A stretch of 64,000 nucleotides of DNA from JALYYC01 sp039922495 (lineage in GTDB: Bacteria > Chloroflexota > Dormibacteria > CF-121). The notes beneath the pieces were generated by a model that saw only the letters and a list, made by a program, of their open reading frames with translations, was not told the DNA's origin and ran no database searches. The stretch covers positions 124,001 through 188,000 of the forward strand of contig JBDTEO010000019.1 of the NCBI GenBank assembly GCA_039922495.1. The letters are read 5' to 3'. Position numbers and translations under genes: made by a program. Positions 35,985 through 45,674 of the stretch are shown one piece after another (position 1 is the stretch's first letter; every line of letters begins with the position of its first letter).

Positions 35985-37800
35985 GGTGGAAGGCCAGCCA
36001 CTCCGTGGCGATCAGGCCGAGCGCGGCGAGCGCGATCCAGGGCCAGATCTCGAGCTGTCCATGGTGGGCGGGATGGAGCGCACCGGTCGTCCGGGTCGGG
36101 GGGAGGGTCAGCCGGTCCGGCGGCTTCAGCTGGGACACCGTGGCGGAGAACAAATTGACGCTGAACCAGGAGCGGTTCGTCTTGCCGGCCACAACCTGGT
36201 CGACGGTGTAGACGCCGGTCAGGTCAGTGTCGGCGAAGCTGGCGATCGCTCCCGGCGCCAGGGAGCGGTGGCTGCCATCCGGACGGGTCACGGTCAGGGA
36301 CGTGGCGGCCGCGTCGGGGACCAGCGTGACGGCCTGATCGGGCTGGACGCTCCGACTGGGCACGCTCGACGGCAGCATCCACTCGCTCAGGTTCTGCATC
36401 AGGATCGGGAACGCGATTCGCAGCGGCAGGTCCGACTCATGCAGGTCGAAGCCGATCAGCACCTGCCGGTAGGGCTCGTCCCGAACCAGCACCAGCGGCG
36501 TTTGCAGGCTGGTGAGCAGCGCCCGACCGAAGGCGGAGGCGCGCAAATCCTGGCTGCGCGCGACATGGACATCCTGCAGGTCGACATTGGCGAGCAGGGG
36601 ATCGCCGGCATCGCCGGCCCGCACGCGGCCGACGCCCACGGCGGTGCCACCAGCCAGCGCGCGGCCGGGGGGTGGGTCGAGCACGATCAACGGGCTCACC
36701 GGAAGGACGGTCGGTTCGAACCGATCGAAGACCGTCATGGCATAGGCGCCGCCGGGCCGGTAGGCGGCGGGCGCGATCACATCCAGCTGCAGGTCGGACC
36801 GAAGCCGGAGCGCTTGCTCGAGGAAGACGTTGCCGGGCGTCACCAGCAGGACGCGGAAGGCACGCGGGGTCCGCGCCACCGCCGTGGCGGCGTCGTCGAG
36901 CGCGAAGATGTCGCCGCCCACGATCCGGGCGCTCACAGTACTGGCGTCGGCCGCGACCGGGAACGCCAGGTCCTGCGCCTGTCCGCCCTTGAGCAAGACG
37001 GGGCGCACATCGATCAGCCGGCCGTCCGCGCGCCACTCGATGCTGACTGTGCGCGCCTGTTGGCCGTAGTTCTGGACGTGCAGCGTGGCGGCGCGGTTCT
37101 GGGCGCTGGTGCGGACCGTGAGCGAGGTCAGCGCGACGTTCTCCCCGGAGACGCCAACGCGGTGGTATTCAACCGGAAACGGGAGGCCGGCGCCGAAGGC
37201 CGCCCGCAGGGGGTCGACGATGCCGTCACTGTAAAGATAGGCGCGCGCATCATCGCCCGCGCGAACAAGACCCGATGCGAGGGCCAGCGCCGCGGAGAGG
37301 TCAGCCGTCCCGTTGCTCGCGGTGATCGCGTCCAGCGCCCGGTGGAGCGTCTCCCGGTCGCCGACCGCGGAGGCGGCGATGCGGGAGGTTGGGGCGACGA
37401 CGATCAGCGTCAGCCGGTCGGCGGGTCCGAGCTGGTCGATGATGGCGGCGACCTGGCGCTTCGCCTCGCCAAATCGGGAAGGCGAGACATCGGTTGCCTG
37501 CATCGAGGCCGAGGCGTCGAGCAGCATGATGCTGTGGCGCGCGAGGGTGGCGCTGGCGGGCAGGACGGGCTGAATCGCCGCGGCGACCAGGGCGGCGGCC
37601 GCGAGGAGTTGCAGCAGCAGGAGCCAGCTCGGCCGCAGCCGCTGCCAGGGCACGTTGGCCTGACGGTCTCGGATCTGATCGGGCCACAGGTGCAGGGCCG
37701 GCACCACCCGGGTTGGGCGCCGGATTCGCAAGAAGTACAGGGCGACGATGGCCGGCAAGGTGATCGCGAAAACGGCGGCGGCCGGTGCCAGGAGCGTCAT
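35974..37800 (-). CDS. BatA-type VWA-domain membrane protein
   Basis: A 608-residue protein with the aerotolerance N terminus: a first helix (LLAPAAAVFAITLPAIVALYFLRIRRP), a short amphipathic stretch WPDQIRDRQANVPWQRLRPSWLLLLQLL, and a second helix. The VWA metal site is intact (D95-A-S-A-S-M) with TAD and DDARAYLYSDG further on. A beta-rich region and a C-terminal membrane helix (IWPWIALAALGLIATEWLAF) follow. ATG 37800 overlaps the stop of the DUF58 gene by four bases. It is the typical partner of MoxR and DUF58. Confidence 0.88.
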   Translation of the reverse strand: MTLLAPAAAVFAITLPAIVALYFLRIRRPTRVVPALHLWPDQIRDRQANVPWQRLRPSWLLLLQLLAAAALVAAAIQPVLPASATLARHSIMLLDASASMQATDVSPSRFGEAKRQVAAIIDQLGPADRLTLIVVAPTSRIAASAVGDRETLHRALDAITASNGTADLSAALALASGLVRAGDDARAYLYSDGIVDPLRAAFGAGLPFPVEYHRVGVSGENVALTSLTVRTSAQNRAATLHVQNYGQQARTVSIEWRADGRLIDVRPVLLKGGQAQDLAFPVAADASTVSARIVGGDIFALDDAATAVARTPRAFRVLLVTPGNVFLEQALRLRSDLQLDVIAPAAYRPGGAYAMTVFDRFEPTVLPVSPLIVLDPPPGRALAGGTAVGVGRVRAGDAGDPLLANVDLQDVHVARSQDLRASAFGRALLTSLQTPLVLVRDEPYRQVLIGFDLHESDLPLRIAFPILMQNLSEWMLPSSVPSRSVQPDQAVTLVPDAAATSLTVTRPDGSHRSLAPGAIASFADTDLTGVYTVDQVVAGKTNRSWFSVNLFSATVSQLKPPDRLTLPPTRTTGALHPAHHGQLEIWPWIALAALGLIATEWLAFHRGL

Positions 37801-38672
37801 CGGAGCAGACCGACCTGCCGCAGTGTCCGCGCCACCATGTCCTCCAGCGGCTGGTCGGTCGAGAGACGCGCGAAGCGGAGGCCGCGTCGGTGCGCCGCCT
37901 GCTCGATCTCGTTGCTGCGCCGGGCGAGGGCTTTCAGATAGGCGGCCTGGGTCAGCGGGGTCGCGGTGAATTCGCGTTCGATCCCGGACTCAGCGTCCCG
38001 CAGGCGGGCATCCCCGGACCAGTCCGGCGCGATCTCCTGGGGGGCGAGGAGCTGGAGCACCGCGCCTTCCTGGCGCGCCCGCTGCAGGGCCGCAATCGCC
38101 GGGTCGATGGCGGCCTCGCCGAGGCCGTCGCTGATGAGCACGCTCATCCCGGGGCGCTGCCGAGCGATCGGCCAGGTCAGGCGCGCGTAATCGGTCACCC
38201 CGCCGACCGGGAACGACTGCAGCCGCGCGAACAGCTCGGGCGCCGCGCGGCGGCCGCGATAGGGCGCGCCGCCTGCCGTCAGGGCGTCGGCGAAGACGGT
38301 CAGCCGGACCCGATCAAGGGCGGCCAGCGCGACGAACGCGATCGCCCCGGCCAGCTGCCTGGCGACCAGCGCCTTGTTGGGCGTCCCCCAATCCATCGAG
38401 CCGCTGAGATCGACGAAGAGACTGAGCGGCAGCTCCTCCTCGGCGACGAACAGCCGGAGCATGAAGCGATCGAGGCGCGCGTAAGCGTTCCAATCGATCA
38501 GGCGGAAATCGTCACCCGGGCTGTAGTTCCGGAAGTCGGCGAACTCCACCGAGCGGCCGCGGCGCCGGGAGCGACGCTCGCCCCCCATCTGGCCACTGAC
38601 CGCGCGCCGCACCCGCAACGCCAGCGCCTCGAGCCGGCGGAGCGTGGCCGGCTCCAGCAAGGGTGGCGCCAT
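37797..38672 (-). CDS. DUF58 / VWA-like protein
   Basis: A 291-residue cytosolic DUF58 protein, the near-universal neighbour of MoxR ATPases. Signatures are RSVEFADFRNYSPGDDFRLIDWNAYARLDR (residues 40-69, the DUF58 R-x-Y-x-x-G-D core) and a VWA-like metal site VDLSGSMDWG (D88, S90, S92). It lacks the N-terminal membrane helices that some DUF58 proteins have. It lies two bases after moxR. Thought to act as substrate adaptor for the AAA+ partner; substrate unknown. Confidence 0.9.
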   Translation of the reverse strand: MAPPLLEPATLRRLEALALRVRRAVSGQMGGERRSRRRGRSVEFADFRNYSPGDDFRLIDWNAYARLDRFMLRLFVAEEELPLSLFVDLSGSMDWGTPNKALVARQLAGAIAFVALAALDRVRLTVFADALTAGGAPYRGRRAAPELFARLQSFPVGGVTDYARLTWPIARQRPGMSVLISDGLGEAAIDPAIAALQRARQEGAVLQLLAPQEIAPDWSGDARLRDAESGIEREFTATPLTQAAYLKALARRSNEIEQAAHRRGLRFARLSTDQPLEDMVARTLRQVGLLR

Positions 38673-38674
38673 GC

Positions 38675-39673
38675 CTACCGTTTCGCCGGATCCTTGACAG
38701 TGCGCTCCAGGATCTCGGCGATGACCCGATCGCCGGTCACGCCGTCCGCCTCGGCCTCGAACTGCAGAAAGATCCGGTGCCGGAGTGCCGGCGCGGCGAC
38801 TGCGGCGAGGTCCTCGAAGGCGACGTTGTAGCGGCCTTCGAGCAGGGCCCGCACCTTCCCCGCCAGGATCAGCGTCTGCATCCCGCGCGGGCTCGCGCCA
38901 TACCGAATGTATTTCTTCACGTTGTCGATTTCCGTACGATCGGGATGGGTGGCGCTGATTAGCCGGCCGGCGTAGCGCAGCACGTGCTCCGCGACCGGGA
39001 CCTCCCGGGCGACTCGCTGGGCGGCGAGGATCGTCCCCGCGTCGGCGACCGGCTTCAGGGTGGGCATCGAGTCGCCGGTGGTGCGGCGCGCGATCTCAAG
39101 CAACTCGTTCTCGCTCGGAAAGGGCACCAGGATTTTGAAGAAGAACCGATCCAGCTGCGCCTCCGGCAGGGGATAGGTCCCCTCGAGCTCGATCGGGTTC
39201 TGCGTCGCGAGCACGAAGAACGGGACGGGAAGTGGCCGGGTCTCGGTGCCGACCGTGACCGTCCGCTCCTGCATCGCCTCCAGCAGGGCGCTCTGGGTCT
39301 TCGGCGTGGCGCGGTTGATCTCGTCGGCCAGGAGCAGGTTGGCAAAGACGGGCCCCGGCTGGTACTGAAACTCGCGCCGCCCGTCCTCCTCCCGGATGAC
39401 GTTCGTCCCGACGATGTCGGCCGGCATCAGATCGGGTGTGAACTGGACGCGGGAGAAGCTCAACGTCAGCGCATGCCCGAGCGAGCGGACCAGGACGGTC
39501 TTGCCCAGGCCGGGAACGCCTTCGAGCAGCACATGGCCGCCCGCGATCAGGGCGATGACCGTGTTGCGAAGCAGTTCTTTCTGGCCGACGATCAGGCGCG
39601 CGAGCTCGGTCTCCAGCGCCTGGGCCAGGTCGGTGACTTTGGTGGGGTCGACGCGCGGTTCTTCGGCGATCAT
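38675..39673 (-). CDS. moxR: MoxR-family AAA+ ATPase
   Basis: AAA+ chaperone that remodels VWA-domain clients. 332 residues with Walker A GVPGLGKT (52-59), Walker B LLLADEINRA (D117, E118), the sensor QNPIELEGTYPLPEAQLDRFFF, the sensor-2 arginine in GASPRGMQTLILAGKVRALLEGR, and a lid domain. ATG 39673 lies 16 bases downstream of the preceding gene. The downstream DUF58 and two VWA genes are the expected client set. Confidence 0.94.
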   Translation of the reverse strand: MIAEEPRVDPTKVTDLAQALETELARLIVGQKELLRNTVIALIAGGHVLLEGVPGLGKTVLVRSLGHALTLSFSRVQFTPDLMPADIVGTNVIREEDGRREFQYQPGPVFANLLLADEINRATPKTQSALLEAMQERTVTVGTETRPLPVPFFVLATQNPIELEGTYPLPEAQLDRFFFKILVPFPSENELLEIARRTTGDSMPTLKPVADAGTILAAQRVAREVPVAEHVLRYAGRLISATHPDRTEIDNVKKYIRYGASPRGMQTLILAGKVRALLEGRYNVAFEDLAAVAAPALRHRIFLQFEAEADGVTGDRVIAEILERTVKDPAKR

Positions 39674-39689
39674 GATTCTCCTTGCGGCG

Positions 39690-41267
39690 CTATTTTTCGC
39701 CCAGTTGCGAGAAGTACTGGCGGACGAGCTCGCGGTCGCTGCCCGGGATCAGACTCTGGTCCACGGCGTCGAGCGCCGCCTGCTGGTAGGCGTTGATGAC
39801 CTGGTTGTAGGGGCTGAGCGGAACGTCCTGGCCCGGGCCAAGCGGTGTCGGCTGGTCCTCCGACTGCCCGGGCACCGGCTGGCCCGGAACGTAGATCCGT
39901 TCCGTGCTCTGGGCCGCGGACCCGCTGCCGCTGCCGGAGCCGGTCCCGGCCCCCGAGCCGCTGCCCCCGGACCCTGTGCCGCTGCCGGAGCCGGTCCCGG
40001 TCCCCGAGCCGCTGCCCCCGGACCCTGTGCCGCTCCCGGAGCCGCTCCCGGTGCCGGAGCCGCTGCCGCTCCCTGAGCCGCTGGCACGAGCCTGAGCCGA
40101 GGCGCTGGCGGCCTCGCTCGCGGCCGCACCCGCCTGTCCTGACTGGGTGGCATCCCGATCGGCCTGGCTGGCCAGCTCCTGCCGCGCGGCTTCGAGCCCG
40201 TTGATGGCGGAGGCTACCGCCTGGTCATTGGCGTTTTGTTGCTGCAGGGAGTCGAGCTGGCTCGCGGTGTCATTGAGGGCCTGCGAGGCCGCCGCCGTGT
40301 CGCCCTTCTTCAGTGAGTCCGACGCGTTCTGCAGCGATTTGCTCATCGCCGGGTCTTGCGCGTGCTGCGCGGCATTGGCAAGGGCTTTCGCGAGCTCCTG
40401 CTGGTCCTTGGGCGACAGGCTCTGTAGCTGGGAGGCGAGATCGCGGAGCGACTGGGCGCCCTGCTTCGGGCTCGCGCTGAGCGCCTGCCCGGCGCTTCGT
40501 CCCGCGCTGGTGGCGCTCAGCGCGTTGGCGAGGTTCTGCGCGCTACTGTTGCGCGCCGGCGTTTGCGGATCGCTGAGTTGCTGGAGCTTCTGCTCGGCCG
40601 GTGTGATGGTTTCGAGCGCCTGCCGTGGACTGTCGGCCTGGCGAATCGTTGCCTGGGCGTCCTGCAGAATCTTGACGACCTGGGGGCTGACCGGCGCGGG
40701 ACTCGCCGGCGCCACCACTTTCTTTTGCGCTGCCTGCACCGCCGTCACCGCGCGCGCCTGGCTGACCCGGTCGGCCTGCCGTTGGGCGAGGACCCGGTCC
40801 ATCGGGTTCGGGAAGATGGCGAGCCCGAGGGCGATCACGGCGAGCGCCGCGATCGTGCCCCCTTCCCGGCGGTCAATCCGAACCGGAAACGCGGCGCCCG
40901 GGCGGAGGCTGGCGGCATGTCCGAGCGCGTCCTGGCGCAGGTGCCCGTCGAGCGGCCCGGTTGCGGCCCTCCGCTCCCAGGCCGTCGAGAGGCGCTCCTT
41001 GAGGCCAAGCCGGAGGTCGGCGACCAAAAGCAACACGGGCGGGCTCGGCCGGCTCACGAGCCAGGCGATGGCGCAAGCTAGCAGGATCAAAGGAACGCCC
41101 GCGATGGCGATCTGGAGTCGCCGGTCGACGGGTATCAGCCGCGCCACGCCGAGCACCAGGGCGAGCCAGGTCGCGGAGGCGAGCAGGGCGTGGACGAGAT
41201 AGGTCACGGCGCGAGCGCGCCCGGCCGCGCGACCCAGGTCGCGGACGAGACGGTCCAGCCCGCTCAT
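39690..41267 (-). CDS. Membrane protein with coiled-coil and Gly/Ser-repeat region
   Basis: A 525-residue protein I cannot assign to a named family. Two to three membrane helices occupy residues 22-70, another lies near 140-155 (GTIAALAVIALGLAIFPNP). Residues 160-390 are Ala/Gln-rich and helical with heptad-like repeats (LRDLASQLQSLSPKDQQELAKALANAAQHA). Residues 395-450 are almost pure Gly-Ser/Thr (GSGSGTGSGSGSG type), from a 51-base repeat, and a conserved-looking tail PLSPYNQVINAYQQAALDAVDQSLIPGSDRELVRQYFSQLGE closes it. The tail resembles those of MoxR-operon DUF4175-type membrane proteins. It overlaps the permease gene by four bases. Confidence 0.75.
   Translation of the reverse strand: MSGLDRLVRDLGRAAGRARAVTYLVHALLASATWLALVLGVARLIPVDRRLQIAIAGVPLILLACAIAWLVSRPSPPVLLLVADLRLGLKERLSTAWERRAATGPLDGHLRQDALGHAASLRPGAAFPVRIDRREGGTIAALAVIALGLAIFPNPMDRVLAQRQADRVSQARAVTAVQAAQKKVVAPASPAPVSPQVVKILQDAQATIRQADSPRQALETITPAEQKLQQLSDPQTPARNSSAQNLANALSATSAGRSAGQALSASPKQGAQSLRDLASQLQSLSPKDQQELAKALANAAQHAQDPAMSKSLQNASDSLKKGDTAAASQALNDTASQLDSLQQQNANDQAVASAINGLEAARQELASQADRDATQSGQAGAAASEAASASAQARASGSGSGSGSGTGSGSGSGTGSGGSGSGTGTGSGSGTGSGGSGSGAGTGSGSGSGSAAQSTERIYVPGQPVPGQSEDQPTPLGPGQDVPLSPYNQVINAYQQAALDAVDQSLIPGSDRELVRQYFSQLGEK
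39928..40029 (-). repeat. Tandem 51-base repeat encoding Gly/Ser-rich linker
   Basis: Two adjacent 51-base copies (39928-39978 and 39979-40029) differ at one base and are followed by a partial third copy. Each encodes 17 residues of alternating Gly and Ser/Thr within the reverse-strand membrane protein. The unit length is a multiple of three, so copy-number change would keep the frame. Confidence 0.85.
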
Positions 41268-42301
41268 CGGGACACCAGGGCCTTACGCCAGGGCAACCGT
41301 CGAACGGGCGGTAACAGCACGGCGCTCAGCAGCAGCGCGATGAGGCAGATGACGAGCTGCATGGTGACCGAGGCCTGCCAGTACTGCCAGCCACGGAAGA
41401 GCCCGCTTGGAATGGCCGTGCCGCTGGGCGGCTGAACCGCGCTGTTCAGGCTGCTGACGCCGCCCTTACCGACCGGGACCGCGACCGAGTAGCAAGTCTG
41501 CGGCCCGCCAAAGGCGCTGGCGGAGCAGGTCGTCGCACCGCCGCCGGTCGGGAAGGTGCCCTGGTTGCGGATCCCCAAACCGCCCACCGGCCCATTGGTG
41601 GCAATCGTGATCAGGGGAATGACGGGGCTGAGATACATGATCGCCGGAGGAGCCGGCGCCGCGGTCGCTTGGGGATCAACGTCGGTCGGGAAAAGGACAC
41701 CGTACAGCAGCGTCCCCGCCAGCAAGACGAGGGCGGCGCCGTAGGCGGCAACCGTCGCCGGCAGCGTACGACGGAAGGCCGTCGAGCAGGCGATGCCGAT
41801 GATGCCGAGCGTTAATGCCGTCACGGCCGTGACCAGGAAGGCGGCCAGGACCTGGTCGAGCTCGATCCCACCAAAAAGAAAGACCAGGCTGAAGATCGGT
41901 ACCGAGAGCAAGAGCAACAACAGGACGAAGGACATCGAGGCGAGCAGCTTGCCCCAGATGATCGAGAAGGGAGGGATCCGGGTCACGAAGAGGAGGTCGA
42001 TCGTCTGGTGTTCGCGCTCGCTGCTGATGGCGCCGGCGGTGAGGGCGGGCGTGATGAAGGTCAAGAGCACCATCTGGAAGATGACCAAATAGGTGAAGAG
42101 ACCCTGGCCGTAGTTCGCCGATTGTCCGCCGCCATAGCTATTCCGCGCCGAGAACGTCATGGCGGAAAAAATCGCCCATCCAAGCCCGCCGATGAGGAGG
42201 ATATAGACCGTCATGGCCACGGGGGAGCGCCAGGTCCGCATCCGTGATCGGAACTCCTTGGCGATGATCGGGTTCCAGAGCGCGCGGCTGACGACGCTCA
42301 T
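41264..42301 (-). CDS. ABC-2 type transporter permease
   Basis: A 345-residue integral membrane protein starting ATG 42301. The N-terminal cytosolic stretch NPIIAKEFRSRMRTWRSPVAM is typical of ABC-2/GldF-like permeases. It is followed by about six membrane helices, with an E-R-E-H-Q-T-I-D-L-L coupling segment (SSEREHQTIDLLFVTRI) between helices 2 and 3. A large outside loop of about 95 residues lies before the last helix. It overlaps the ATPase gene by four bases, so the two make one exporter; substrate unknown. Confidence 0.9.
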   Translation of the reverse strand: MSVVSRALWNPIIAKEFRSRMRTWRSPVAMTVYILLIGGLGWAIFSAMTFSARNSYGGGQSANYGQGLFTYLVIFQMVLLTFITPALTAGAISSEREHQTIDLLFVTRIPPFSIIWGKLLASMSFVLLLLLLSVPIFSLVFLFGGIELDQVLAAFLVTAVTALTLGIIGIACSTAFRRTLPATVAAYGAALVLLAGTLLYGVLFPTDVDPQATAAPAPPAIMYLSPVIPLITIATNGPVGGLGIRNQGTFPTGGGATTCSASAFGGPQTCYSVAVPVGKGGVSSLNSAVQPPSGTAIPSGLFRGWQYWQASVTMQLVICLIALLLSAVLLPPVRRLPWRKALVSR

Positions 42302-43224
42302 CCGACCTCGTCTGAGGTGGCCTTGAGAAAGGCGTCCTCGAGGTCGCTGTCCATCTGATTGAATCCAAAAACCTTGATGCCGGCGGCAATCATCGACTGC
42401 AGGATTCCGGCGGCCGTGGTTTCGTCGCCTTCGAAGGCGGCCTCAATCGCACCCTCGACCGCTTCCACTTCGTGGACGGACGGGAGCGACTTGAGCATCG
42501 CGGCCGCCTCTTCGCGGCGACCGATGACGGTGATGCGGAGGCGGCGGCCACTGGTCAGGCGCTCGATTACGTCGTGCACGGGGCCGGTGGCCCGGATCCG
42601 TCCATGGTCGATGATTCCAACCATGCTGCAGAGCTCGGTGAGCTCGGGAAGGATGTGGCTCGAGATCACGATCGTCTTACCTAGACCCTGCAGGGTCTTG
42701 AGAATCTCGCGCATCTCGACCCGCGCTCGGGGGTCGAGCCCGGATGCCGGCTCATCAAGGAGAAGCACCGCGGGGTCGTGCACCAGCGCGCGCGCCAGGC
42801 AGAGGCGTTGCTTGAGCCCGCGCGATAGGGAATCGACGGCCTGGTCGCGACGGTCGGGGAGCCCGACGAGCTCGAGAAGATCGTTGACGATTTTTGTCCG
42901 GCGTTCCCGGGGCTGCCGGTAGCAGGCGGCGTAGAAGTGCAGGTACTCGGAGACCGTCAATTGATCGTAGACACCAAAGAAATCGGGCATGTAGCCGAGC
43001 CGCTCGTGCACGAGATCTGGTTCTTGGGTGACATCGGCCCCGTCGATCAGGGCCTGGCCCCCGCTCGGCTCGAGCAGCGCCGCGAGGATCCGAATCGTCG
43101 TCGTCTTGCCCGCGCCGTTCGGGCCGACGAAGCCGAAAATCTCGCCTTTCGGGACGGTAAAGGACACCCGGTCGAGCGCGATACGGTTTCCGTAGACCTT
43201 GGTCAGGTCCCTGACGCTGATCAC
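42298..43224 (-). CDS. ABC transporter ATP-binding protein
   Basis: A 308-residue ATPase of the ABC-2/GldA type. Motifs: Walker A GFVGPNGAGKTTTIRIL, Q-loop YMPDFFGVYDQLTVSEYL, signature SLSRGLKQRLCLARAL, Walker B VLLLDEPASGLD and ISSHILPELTELC. GTG 43224 overlaps the upstream stop as GTGA. A longer frame to 43392 is rejected since its first 56 residues are non-homologous. The C-terminal 80 residues form a DUF4162-like accessory domain. It pairs with the permease that follows. Confidence 0.94.
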   Translation of the reverse strand: MISVRDLTKVYGNRIALDRVSFTVPKGEIFGFVGPNGAGKTTTIRILAALLEPSGGQALIDGADVTQEPDLVHERLGYMPDFFGVYDQLTVSEYLHFYAACYRQPRERRTKIVNDLLELVGLPDRRDQAVDSLSRGLKQRLCLARALVHDPAVLLLDEPASGLDPRARVEMREILKTLQGLGKTIVISSHILPELTELCSMVGIIDHGRIRATGPVHDVIERLTSGRRLRITVIGRREEAAAMLKSLPSVHEVEAVEGAIEAAFEGDETTAAGILQSMIAAGIKVFGFNQMDSDLEDAFLKATSDEVG

Positions 43225-45668
43225 TGGACGGTCCCCGTCAGCGAGGCTCCGCCGGACGTGATGCTGGCGTTTGCCCCCGTGACTCGGAGTCGGACGGCGT
43301 TGGACACCGGGTTGATCGCCGCATCGGGAATCGCGGTGATGCCGTTGTCCTGGTAGGTGATGCTTGTCCAGGCGCCGCGGGACCAATCCCACACGTCCGC
43401 CTGCGGCGATGCCGTGCCGGGCGTCCCGTTAGCGGCCGGCGGCATGACCTTGGCGCCGAATGGATTGGAGACAGTCACGGACGCCGCCGTCAGGTGGCGA
43501 CCGGTTTCGAGCGTGGGGGTGAACTCATAGGTCGCGCTCCCGTTCTGTAGCGTGAAGACTCCGGGCGGCCCGTTGACCTGCGTCTCGCCGGTGATGTCCA
43601 CCAACCGCCCGGTCACGGCCCCGGCGGGGAGAGACCCGGCTCCCAGCTGATCGATTGGCAGCGAGAGCGCGACGGCGGTTTCGGCGGTCGCCCGTGGGTG
43701 CGCGCCGTTGACCGTCACCTCCTGGATCGGCCGCTCCGACCAGGCGACGACCAGCGGTTGCACGGCCATCGAGGCCGGCCCCTTGAAGCCGAGGCCGGGT
43801 TGCAGGAGCGAGAGAATCTGCGTGCGCGCCTGGCCCTGGCGGTCAGCGGCGCTTGGATTATTCGGCGGCGGCCCGAAGCTGGCGTTCGGATAAATGCGGG
43901 TGTACAGCGGCTGACCGCCGAAGGGGTTGGCCGGCTTGACCGCAAGCTTGATGCTGACGGCGCCCCCCGGCGTAAGCGCGCCGAGCTTCTGGTAGCTGTC
44001 GCCGGCGAGGACGACGGCATCGTCGAACGCGATCGACGAATGGTTTTCAACGCGCCCGGTCAATAGTCCGTTGACGAGCTGGAGATGTCCGACGAGCTGG
44101 GGCGCTGGGGTCATGCTTTCGGTCGCGAAGCCGCGCAAGCTGAAGGCGGTGAGACCCTGCAGCGTAACCACATTGGATGCCGTATCGATGCGCGTCGATC
44201 CCGACGAGCCGCCAAAATTGCCGTTGGCGCTCAGCGGGCTGATGAAGAGGCTTTCGCCCGCCGCGCTGACCTGGTAGTCGCCACGGGTGGGCGCCATGAT
44301 ACCGGTAAACGTCTCCTGATAGGCGTGGCCCCCGCCGGATGCCAGGTGAAGGATGGCGACCTGGTTGCTCTGGACCGATCGACCCTTGGTGCCAACGCCG
44401 ATCCCATAGGCGCCGCCGGCCACGATCACGGCGATCAGCGGGATCGTGACCCAGGAGAGCTCACGGCGGTGCATCGCGCCCAGGACGAGGTAATTGATCG
44501 GGCCAACCAGGAGGACGTACAGCAGGACGAGCAACCCGGTCAGCTGGAGCGAGGGAAGATCGAGAGCCGGCACGTCGCCCAACACCGAGCTCAGCGCATT
44601 GCTGCGCTCACTGATCGAGGTGCCGGCACCGCCATAGAGGCTGCTGAACCCGCCGCCTCCGACCCCGATCGGAAAGTTCTGCTGGGCTGCCGAGGCGAAC
44701 AGGTCGCGGACCAGCAGCTGCCGGAGCAGGCCCTTGGTGCCCACCGCAGCGCCCACGGCCGGCTGGTTCCAGTCAAAGGTGGCCAGCGTCACCAACCCGC
44801 TGCCAACCGGAGTTTCGATCAGCAAGGGGTGGGAGGCCTCAGCCAGCCAGGTCCCAGCCTGGCTGCCAGCGATGCCGGCCGCGATCTCGAGCGTTGCCGG
44901 GCCGCCCAGGGCCTGGCTCGTGGCGATAGTGGCGGTCCCGGTGGGCCGCGCCGTGACGAGCTCGGCCGGAATACCGGCCAGGGTCTTTCGCCAGGACGCC
45001 CCGGTGCCGATCAGCAGCGCCCCACCGTTACGCACGAAATCCGCGAGCGCCGTGCGCTGCCCGCTGGTCAGCGTGTCGGTCGCATAGTCATCGATCACGA
45101 GCAAATCGAAGGCGCGCAAGGTGATCGCCGACTGGGCGAGATCCTCCGGTGACAGGTGCACGACATGGGCGGAGATCCCGGCGGGGTGCACCGCGGCCAG
45201 ATCGTCGAGCGCGCTCGGGTCGTCCGACAGCACTCCGATGAGGGTCGGGACCTGGGTGCCGCTGCTCGCCGCCTGGCTCGCCATCAGCCGCCCGCCCTGC
45301 AGCACACGAACCGTCAGGGTCACGCCGCCCGCCGGGCTGACGATGGCGTAGCTCCGCAGGTGCTTGGCCGCGCCCGCGGCCAGGCTCAGGGTGGTGGAGT
45401 AAATGGCCGGGCTGGCCAGGCCGGGTTGTCCGGTGAAGGCAGCCTCGATCTCGAGGCTGCCGGTGAAATCAGGGCCGGAATTCTTGACTTCGATCGTGAC
45501 CGGCATCCACTCCTGGAGCTTGTAGACGCCCTGGTAGCCCAATTTGGCCGTCAGGCTGATGGGGCTGGCCGCCGCCTCGGCGGCGATCGTCGCGCCCGGA
45601 AGGCCGACCGCCACGAGCAGGGCCGCCAGGGCGATCCGAGTGAGCAGGCGGCGGCTGCGGGCTGCCAT
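43221..45668 (-). CDS. Exported, membrane-anchored protein with GATase-like domain, first gene of the MoxR/VWA/ABC operon
   Basis: An 815-residue protein with a signal peptide (basic start, then LALAALLVAVGLPGATIAAEA). Residues 35-130 form a beta-sandwich (QEWMPVTIEVKNSGPDFTGSLEIE). Residues 140-260 resemble a class-I amidotransferase fold (FDLLVIDDYATDTLTSGQRTALADFVRNGGALLIGTGASW) without an obvious catalytic cysteine. Two membrane helices near 400-445 separate a second beta-rich region. The family is not one I can name. ATG 45668 lies six bases after the CGTCTAA of an ECF-type promoter. Confidence 0.82.
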   Translation of the reverse strand: MAARSRRLLTRIALAALLVAVGLPGATIAAEAAASPISLTAKLGYQGVYKLQEWMPVTIEVKNSGPDFTGSLEIEAAFTGQPGLASPAIYSTTLSLAAGAAKHLRSYAIVSPAGGVTLTVRVLQGGRLMASQAASSGTQVPTLIGVLSDDPSALDDLAAVHPAGISAHVVHLSPEDLAQSAITLRAFDLLVIDDYATDTLTSGQRTALADFVRNGGALLIGTGASWRKTLAGIPAELVTARPTGTATIATSQALGGPATLEIAAGIAGSQAGTWLAEASHPLLIETPVGSGLVTLATFDWNQPAVGAAVGTKGLLRQLLVRDLFASAAQQNFPIGVGGGGFSSLYGGAGTSISERSNALSSVLGDVPALDLPSLQLTGLLVLLYVLLVGPINYLVLGAMHRRELSWVTIPLIAVIVAGGAYGIGVGTKGRSVQSNQVAILHLASGGGHAYQETFTGIMAPTRGDYQVSAAGESLFISPLSANGNFGGSSGSTRIDTASNVVTLQGLTAFSLRGFATESMTPAPQLVGHLQLVNGLLTGRVENHSSIAFDDAVVLAGDSYQKLGALTPGGAVSIKLAVKPANPFGGQPLYTRIYPNASFGPPPNNPSAADRQGQARTQILSLLQPGLGFKGPASMAVQPLVVAWSERPIQEVTVNGAHPRATAETAVALSLPIDQLGAGSLPAGAVTGRLVDITGETQVNGPPGVFTLQNGSATYEFTPTLETGRHLTAASVTVSNPFGAKVMPPAANGTPGTASPQADVWDWSRGAWTSITYQDNGITAIPDAAINPVSNAVRLRVTGANASITSGGASLTGTVQ

Positions 45669-45674
45669 ATCTTT

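Noticed and set aside
35857..37941. 694-residue forward frame across the VWA genes
   Set aside because: Antisense to two well-supported membrane proteins; composition is the usual shadow type (R, G, D, Q) with no recognisable domain.
39928..40090. CRISPR-like repeat array
   Set aside because: Direct repeats are adjacent without spacers and encode an in-frame Gly/Ser linker.
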